DNA of 27,110 nt from Bacteroidales bacterium (GTDB lineage: Bacteria > Bacteroidota > Bacteroidia > Bacteroidales > Bacteroidaceae): the NCBI GenBank assembly GCA_004557035.1, contig SFFB01000029.1, positions 1-27,110 of the forward strand, in the 5' to 3' direction. Position 1 is the stretch's first letter; each line of letters begins with the position of its first letter. Of the stretch, positions 21,966-27,110 are shown piece by piece. A program made the position numbers and the translations under genes. The notes beneath the pieces are model-generated. The model was given only the letters and a program-made list of their open reading frames with translations, was not told the origin of the DNA and did no database searches.

Positions 21966-24900
21966 TTGCTCCTGATTGCCGCCAACTTCCCACCGGCCCA
22001 GCGCTATTTGGCAGGGCTGGCAGAGGGCATTTTGTCTGAAAAATTGCAGACGAAGGTGGAGATAGACCGCCTCGAACTGGGACTGTTCAACCGCGTGACG
22101 CTCCACGACGTGTGCGTGTTCGACCAGATGGGCGACACTCTGCTCAATGCTCGCCTGATGTCGGCCAAGATTGAGTATATGCCTCTGCTCAAGGGCAAAG
22201 TGGCCCTGCGAACGGTGTCGTTGCTCGACAGCCGCATACGCCTCTATCAGACCGCAGCCAATACGGCGCCCAACTACCAATTCTTGCTCGAAGCCTTCAA
22301 GAGTAAAAAACAAGGTCCGTCGCGACTCAACCTTTCCTTGGGCTCACTCATCATCCGCCGCACTGCAATAAGTTATGACCTGCGCTACAAGCCGAAGACT
22401 CCCGGACGTTTCTCTACCTCCCACCTATATCTATCCGACATCGATGCCAACGTGAGTCTCCGCTCTCTCACCCCCGACAGGGTTAACCTGCGCATACGCC
22501 ACATTGCCTTTAAGGAGCAGTCCGGACTCACCGTCAACCACCTTGCTTTACGTTTTGAAAAAGACAAAGACCGTCTCACCGTCCGCAAATTCGACCTCAG
22601 TCTTCCCCACAGCCGTCTGATGGCAGAAAATCTCACGGCCACCATCAATCCCGACAAACGTTTGCCTCTTCTGAGCCGCCTGTCGTTGAGCGGCCGCCTG
22701 TCGTCTGAGGGCTTCACTCCGGCCGATTTCAGCGGCTTCATGCCGCGTCTATCTGCCTTCTCCCGACCGCTGGTGCTTGATATGGCTTTTGGGATGAAGC
22801 CGGACACGGTCAGACTTCAACAAATCACATTGACAGAAAGAGACAATGGTTTGACATTCAACGCCGATGGCTTTTGTGCGTTCAGACAAGGCAAAATCTC
22901 CACCGCACAAGTCCACCTGCACCGTCTCGACCTTGACGCCGACCGTCTGGCGGGCAGCCTCAAGGCCTTCAACGTGTCCGATACCATAGCCAGCAAGTTG
23001 TCTGCTTTGGGCGATGTGGCTCTGAAGGGACAGGCCGTTTATCGTCCCGAAGGCGTGAGCAGGCTCAACATAGATTGCCATACGGCCATTGGTGATGTGA
23101 CTGTGGGCGCACACGGGCCGCGTGGCGACTATGCTTTCCAGACCACCGCCACCGGGCTTCGTCCCGGCCTTCTCGTCGCTTCGCCGCTTGTGCCCGACGA
23201 ACTGGCCTTTCAGACGAGTGGCCGGCTTAGGCACGAAGGCTCCCTTTGGGCCGTGTCAGGTCTGTCGGTCAACGTGGACAGGCTCACTTATGGCGCCAAA
23301 AACTATAGTGGCATACAGTTGGAAGGCAACCTGTCACCGTCGCAATTGGCAGCAACCTTAGTCTCCATCCATCCCGACTTGCAAATGCGTGCCGACATCC
23401 ATACTGAAATGGCCGCCTGGAAGCCGTCAAGAGCCCGAGTGTCTGTAGCGCTGGATCGTCTTTGTCTCTCTCCCGACCGTCCGATGGGCATTACCGACCC
23501 ACGTCTATCGGGCAGTATTATTGCCGGAAAACTGAGTGGTGAAGCCACTTGGGCGGGCGGTCGACTCTCCGGCGGTGAATTATTGCTCAGCCACTTCTCC
23601 AAGACCCAGCCGGCGCATCCCGAGCGCGACTATGCTTTAGAGCATCTTCATCTCGCCATGACTCCCACCGCCGAGGCCATGGACGTCAAATTGGAAAGCG
23701 ATTTTGCCACGGCGCACCTTACGGGCAACCTGTCGGCGTCAAACCTCACAGCCCGAGTCAAAGCGTTGGCTGGCCTGTTGACCACAGACCCAAGCCAGTC
23801 AGGGCAATCTCAATTTATGCCCGCCAATATCGACCGTCAAGCTGCCCTTCCTGCCGACTTCACGCTTACGCTTCGTCGCGACGACTTCTTTCAGCGCGTG
23901 TTAGGACTGCCTTTGTCGTTCACGGCTCCCGTAGAGATTGAAGGTCGTCTGGCATCCACCGACGAGCGGTCTTATCTCACACTCTCTGCGCCCTCGCTCG
24001 ACTTCGGTGCAGGTGCCGTCAATCGTTGCCGTGTCTATGCCAATATGAGTGGAGGCCGGGCCGAAGCCATCGTGCAAGGCGTGAAACGGGTGGGCAAGGG
24101 CAATATGCGTTTTGCTCTGACATCAAAAAGTCACGCCGGACAGATTGAGAGCGAACTTGTCTGGGACGACGGACTCACTCATCGTTGGGCCGGAACCCTT
24201 CGGGCAGCCACCACTTTTGGCCGTGACGAGTCCGGCCGCAGTGTCGTCACCACACAGGTGTTGCCCTCGGCAGTCACTTTGGCCGACACGCTTTGGCAGG
24301 TCAGTCCCGGCACGGTCGAGATGAGCGGAGGGGCTGTCAGTGTCAGCCGTGTGGGGCTCAGCCAAGGGGGACGTGCCCTGTCGCTCTCGGGCCGTTTGTC
24401 CAAAAATCCTGACGACAGCCTGCAGGTCCATCTTTCACAGGCCGACATCAGCTACATCCTTAGTCTCATCAATCTCAAACCCGTGTCGTTTGGCGGCCGT
24501 GCCACGGGTACACTCACAGCCCAAGCCGGTAGGCAAGGCGGCATCGACATCGGCGGCACACTCCATATTCCCGACTTCCTTTTCAACGACGGCTTTATGG
24601 GCAACAGCCGCATCGGCATGCGCCTCAACACCTCAGACATGCGTCTGCACTTCGACGCCGACATGCAAGAGCTCGGCGAAGGTGCCACGACCGTCAAGGG
24701 ATATGTGGGGATTAAGGAAAAGGCGCTCAACCTCCACATCGGCAGTCGCCGCACCACGCTTCATTTCCTACGGCGCTACGTCGGCGACATCTTCGAGGGA
24801 CTCTCCGGTCGCATCACAGGCCGTTGCCACATCATGGGTACGTTCAAAAACATCGACTTTGAGGGAGAAGAGCAGGCCGAGATTTTTGCCAAAGTCCGCA

Positions 24901-26384
24901 GCACAGGCTGCAGCTACCACCTCACCGACGGCACCGTCACCATACGGCCCGGAGAGTTTGCCATGAACGGCTTCAAAATCTCCGACAGCCACGGCGGAAC
25001 AGGCACCATCTCGGGCACATTGCGCCATCAGCACATCAAAAACATCACCTACGATTTTCGAGCCGAGACTTCGCGTCTGAAAATCTACCAGACCGGACCC
25101 GAGAGCGACCTGCCGTTTTATGCCACGGCCTACGGCACCGGTTCGGCCCACCTCTCCGGCCGACCCGGCCTCTTCAGTGCCGACATCAACATGCAGACCG
25201 AGCCAGGCACCGTCATTACCTACATCACCGAAACCCCAGAAACCGAAGCAGACGTGTCGCTCCTTCGCTTCGTCTCTCACGATGCCGAACCTTCGACCCC
25301 ATCAGACACCATCAGCAAAGCCAAGACGCCACAAGCTCTGCCCACACCGTCTGCCTCTGCACCGTCCACCGACATCCGTCTAGGCTTTATGGTCCGTATG
25401 ACGCCTTGGGCCACACTCAAGGTCATCACCGACGCCGATGCGGGCAACCATCTGCTGCTCAACGGTAACGGCACCATTCGTGCCACCTACTACAATAAGG
25501 GAGCCTTCGAGATGTTTGGCCATCTCGGCGTCACGGGCGGCGCCTACAAAATGACCATACAAGACGTCATCCACAAAGATTTCACCCTTCGCGACGGAGG
25601 CAGCATCGACTTCGCCGGCAATCCCTTCGACGGACGTCTTGATCTCAGCGCCGTCTACACCGTACCCTCCGTGTCGCTGGCCGACCTCGGTCTCAACTTC
25701 AACGACCGCACTGTCCGTGCCGACTGCATCCTCAAGATAGGCGGCCGTGCCGGTTCGCCGTCCATCACTTTCGACCTCGGACTGCCCGATGTGGGAGAAG
25801 ACGTGCAGCAAATGGTGCGCAACGTCATCTCTTCTGAAGACGACATGAACATGCAAATCCTCTACCTGCTCGGTGTGGGTCGGTTCTACAACTACAACTT
25901 TGCCTCCACACAGGCTGCCATGGGCGGACAGTCACAGAGCAACGTGGCGATGAAATCCTTCCTTTCGTCCACGCTCAGCAGTCAGCTCAACAACTTCCTC
26001 TCCGACGCCCTCGGCACCACCAACTGGACTTTTGGCACCACCCTGCAGACGGGCCAGGTGGGATGGAGCGACATGGAGGTGGGCGGCCTCTTGAGCGGTC
26101 GGATGTTCTCGGGCCGGCTCCTCATCAACGGCAACTTCGGCTATCGCGAGCGCACCACCTCGTCGACCAACTTTGTGGGCGACTTCGACGTCACCTACCG
26201 ACTGACACCTTCGGGAGGAGTAAGCCTGAAAGCCTACAGCGAGACCAACGACCGCTATTTCTCAAAGTCCTCACTCACCACACAGGGCATCGGCATACAG
26301 CTCCAGCGTGACTTCACCGGCCTGCGCGACCTCTTCACGCCGCGCGAAAGGCGAAAAAACAAGGCTGCCGAAGTCCGGAAATAG
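21966..26384 (+). CDS. tamB: TamB-like translocation and assembly module protein (DUF490)
   Basis: This very large envelope protein (1472 residues from the first usable start) resembles TamB: an N-terminal membrane anchor, a long repetitive beta-rich body forming a lipid-conducting groove across the periplasm, and the conserved C-terminal domain (about 1090-1450; FEMFGHLGVTGGAYKMTIQD, DLGLPDVGEDVQQMVRN, GRMFSGRLLINGNFGYRER). The N-terminal FPPAQRYLAGLAEGILSEKL is typical. Odd point: there is no ATG or GTG between the mrr stop (21887) and TTG 21966, and that TTG splits the membrane anchor. The homologous-looking sequence continues upstream to ATC 21906 (IKRLRLIIRSLLAIVIS), where an ATG would be expected. 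Start therefore uncertain. Confidence 0.85.
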   Translation: MLLIAANFPPAQRYLAGLAEGILSEKLQTKVEIDRLELGLFNRVTLHDVCVFDQMGDTLLNARLMSAKIEYMPLLKGKVALRTVSLLDSRIRLYQTAANTAPNYQFLLEAFKSKKQGPSRLNLSLGSLIIRRTAISYDLRYKPKTPGRFSTSHLYLSDIDANVSLRSLTPDRVNLRIRHIAFKEQSGLTVNHLALRFEKDKDRLTVRKFDLSLPHSRLMAENLTATINPDKRLPLLSRLSLSGRLSSEGFTPADFSGFMPRLSAFSRPLVLDMAFGMKPDTVRLQQITLTERDNGLTFNADGFCAFRQGKISTAQVHLHRLDLDADRLAGSLKAFNVSDTIASKLSALGDVALKGQAVYRPEGVSRLNIDCHTAIGDVTVGAHGPRGDYAFQTTATGLRPGLLVASPLVPDELAFQTSGRLRHEGSLWAVSGLSVNVDRLTYGAKNYSGIQLEGNLSPSQLAATLVSIHPDLQMRADIHTEMAAWKPSRARVSVALDRLCLSPDRPMGITDPRLSGSIIAGKLSGEATWAGGRLSGGELLLSHFSKTQPAHPERDYALEHLHLAMTPTAEAMDVKLESDFATAHLTGNLSASNLTARVKALAGLLTTDPSQSGQSQFMPANIDRQAALPADFTLTLRRDDFFQRVLGLPLSFTAPVEIEGRLASTDERSYLTLSAPSLDFGAGAVNRCRVYANMSGGRAEAIVQGVKRVGKGNMRFALTSKSHAGQIESELVWDDGLTHRWAGTLRAATTFGRDESGRSVVTTQVLPSAVTLADTLWQVSPGTVEMSGGAVSVSRVGLSQGGRALSLSGRLSKNPDDSLQVHLSQADISYILSLINLKPVSFGGRATGTLTAQAGRQGGIDIGGTLHIPDFLFNDGFMGNSRIGMRLNTSDMRLHFDADMQELGEGATTVKGYVGIKEKALNLHIGSRRTTLHFLRRYVGDIFEGLSGRITGRCHIMGTFKNIDFEGEEQAEIFAKVRSTGCSYHLTDGTVTIRPGEFAMNGFKISDSHGGTGTISGTLRHQHIKNITYDFRAETSRLKIYQTGPESDLPFYATAYGTGSAHLSGRPGLFSADINMQTEPGTVITYITETPETEADVSLLRFVSHDAEPSTPSDTISKAKTPQALPTPSASAPSTDIRLGFMVRMTPWATLKVITDADAGNHLLLNGNGTIRATYYNKGAFEMFGHLGVTGGAYKMTIQDVIHKDFTLRDGGSIDFAGNPFDGRLDLSAVYTVPSVSLADLGLNFNDRTVRADCILKIGGRAGSPSITFDLGLPDVGEDVQQMVRNVISSEDDMNMQILYLLGVGRFYNYNFASTQAAMGGQSQSNVAMKSFLSSTLSSQLNNFLSDALGTTNWTFGTTLQTGQVGWSDMEVGGLLSGRMFSGRLLINGNFGYRERTTSSTNFVGDFDVTYRLTPSGGVSLKAYSETNDRYFSKSSLTTQGIGIQLQRDFTGLRDLFTPRERRKNKAAEVRK

Positions 26385-26404
26385 CGAAAAAACAGCCGGA
26401 AGTC

Positions 26405-26435
26405 TTGCATAGTCTGCCGAGAAAAGCTAATTTTG
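26405..26435 (+). promoter_or_regulatory. promoter of tRNA-Ser (TTG -33, TAATTTTG -7)
   Basis: TTG (26405-26407) and TAATTTTG (26428-26435) are separated by 20 bases, matching the Bacteroidetes promoter layout. The -7 box ends 19 bases before the tRNA 5' end. It is the best-formed promoter in the window. Confidence 0.7.
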
Positions 26436-26454
26436 CATCCGATAACACGACCAA

Positions 26455-26541
26455 GGAAAGATGCCGGAGTGGTCGAACGGGCCGCACTCGAAATGCGGTG
26501 AACGGGTAACTGTTCCGGGGGTTCGAATCCCTCTCTTTCCG
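26455..26541 (+). tRNA. tRNA-Ser (anticodon CGA)
   Basis: The acceptor arm GGAAAGA (26455-26461) pairs with TCTTTCC (26534-26540), with G at the discriminator position. The anticodon stem CCGCA/TGCGG encloses the loop CTCGAAA, giving anticodon CGA, which reads UCG. A long variable arm (GAACGGGTAACTGTTC) and the T loop GGTTCGAATCC are present. The length of 87 nt and the variable arm are those of serine tRNAs. CCA is not encoded. Minus-strand open frames across this gene are artefacts. Confidence 0.96.
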
Positions 26542-26544
26542 CAT

Positions 26545-26576
26545 AACCCGCTGATTTTCAGCGGGTTTTCTTTTTT
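26545..26576 (+). terminator. terminator after tRNA-Ser
   Basis: AACCCGCTGA (26545-26554) and TCAGCGGGTT (26558-26567) form a perfect 10-bp stem with a 3-base loop, followed by TTCTTTTTT (to 26576). It lies directly behind the tRNA. Confidence 0.9.
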
Positions 26577-26685
26577 ACAGCCAATTTTACAGCCAAAAAT
26601 CAAGGCTTCATAGAGAGTCACACACAATCAAAATCGCTGTAAATAACTGAAAAAGGCTGCAATTACTAGTTTACAGGATTACAGC
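26573..26685. repeat. TTACAGC repeat cluster next to tRNA-Ser (possible att region)
   Basis: A perfect 12-bp tandem duplication, TTTTACAGCCAA, covers 26573-26596. The core TTACAGC appears again at 26679-26685, inverted at 26636-26642, and with one change (TTACAGG) at 26671-26676. The cluster stands just 3' of a tRNA gene, the classic target of tyrosine recombinases, and looks like a set of integrase arm-type sites. No integrase lies in the window, so the role is inferred. Confidence 0.5.
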
Positions 26686-26695
26686 TATTTTTGTT

Positions 26696-26728
26696 TCTAC
26701 ACCCAATTTTCAAGAAATCTACACCCAA
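26696..26728. repeat. spaced direct repeat TCTACACCCAA
   Basis: TCTACACCCAA occurs at 26696-26706 and 26718-26728, a start-to-start distance of 22 bases (two helical turns). It is in the non-coding stretch between the tRNA and the last gene. Such spacing suits a dimeric DNA-binding protein, but no regulator is known here. Confidence 0.5.
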
Positions 26729-26808
26729 AATAGAAAATAGAGAAAGCTCTCGTTGATTAATTTGAGAATTTTTATGTGATGGTTAGTAGAATTTCATGGA
26801 TTTTTTCG

Positions 26809-26816
26809 TAATTTTG
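26809..26816 (+). promoter_or_regulatory. -7 box (TAATTTTG) for the right-edge gene
   Basis: TAATTTTG matches TAnnTTTG and is followed by a leader of about 110 bases before ATG 26932. The -33 element is weak. Confidence 0.45.
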
Positions 26817-26931
26817 CAGATGAAACATCAAGAGCAGTCGCTTTTAGCGGACTCGCCAACCGAGCATTTACGTGCCACGGTGGTCAAGGTACGATGTGGA
26901 AGACAAAGTTTAACTTCAAAAACAACGTAAA

Positions 26932-27110
26932 ATGGAAAAGAATCTTTTATCACAGTTCGCTGAAGCATCTCTCACTTCACTTGCTGAATCATTCAATGCG
27001 CAGGTAGGAAACCATGGTTTCAACTCTGCTCGTGCAGCACACTACCATGCTCCTTATTGATGAGTTTGTACGTCGTGGCGTAGATGTATCTGCTATATCT
27101 AACGGACATT
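26932..27110 (+). pseudogene. 5' part of an unidentified gene, apparently frameshifted, running off the window
   Basis: From ATG 26932 the frame reads 42 residues (starts MEKNLLSQFAEASLTSL, includes GFNSARAAHYHAPY) and stops at TGA 27058-27060. The +1 frame then stays open from ATG 27047 to the end of the window with protein-like sequence (MLLIDEFVRRGVDVSAIS). The two pieces look like one protein broken near 27040-27050. A frameshift mutation, a sequencing error, programmed frameshifting or two overlapping genes would all fit. A promoter box at 26809 lies upstream. No family is recognised with confidence. Its place beyond a tRNA-linked repeat cluster fits an integrated element. Confidence 0.45.

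Noticed and set aside
26335..26627. Minus-strand open frames across tRNA-Ser
   Set aside because: They translate the antisense of the tRNA and its terminator (a familiar annotation artefact reading ERDSNPRNSYPFTAF).

Overview
The window looks like a chromosomal segment of a Bacteroidales bacterium, most likely a Prevotella-type (Prevotellaceae) organism. The evidence is a Bacteroidetes-type serine palmitoyltransferase (sphingolipid synthesis), a class 3 fructose-1,6-bisphosphatase, a eukaryote-like GH13 branching enzyme, KdsB and TamB (Gram-negative envelope), starts without clear Shine-Dalgarno sequences, and promoter boxes of the Bacteroidetes form TAnnTTTG. Family names were assigned by reading motifs; no database search was run.

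Left edge (1-1730): the 3' end of an unidentified gene, a possible overlapping small ORF, about 320 bases without a gene, then a complete IS30-type insertion sequence whose 5' part carries two strong hairpins. Next is serine palmitoyltransferase with its own promoter and terminator (1795-3131).

Minus-strand block (3306-8276): a compact three-gene operon (zinc-ribbon polytopic membrane protein; a protein sharing its N-terminal module and ending in a GRAM/PH-like region; a membrane-anchored TerB-DnaJ protein with an altered HPD motif). It is followed by a 420-base foldback repeat cluster, a RAYT-like Y1/HUH transposase and an orphan pyruvate formate-lyase activase.

Plus-strand block (9001-26384): penicillin-binding protein 1A, KdsB, an exported MORN-repeat protein, an unusual 8-bp periodic tract, branching enzyme, a membrane protein translationally coupled to an exported DNA/RNA endonuclease, class 3 FBPase, L-serine ammonia-lyase, a solitary Mrr-like restriction enzyme and TamB. 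Themes are envelope building (PBP1A, KdsB, TamB), carbon storage and gluconeogenesis (GlgB, FBPase, SdaA, PflA) and a small defence insertion. The mrr gene ends directly against tamB, whose expected ATG is absent.

Right edge (26385-27110): a tRNA-Ser(CGA) with promoter and terminator, a cluster of TTACAGC repeats resembling an integrase attachment region, and the start of a gene that appears frameshifted.

No complete new multi-gene system can be demonstrated. The most unusual items are the tamB start anomaly, the octamer tract before glgB, the RAYT foldback cluster, and the three-gene zinc-ribbon/GRAM-like/DnaJ operon.
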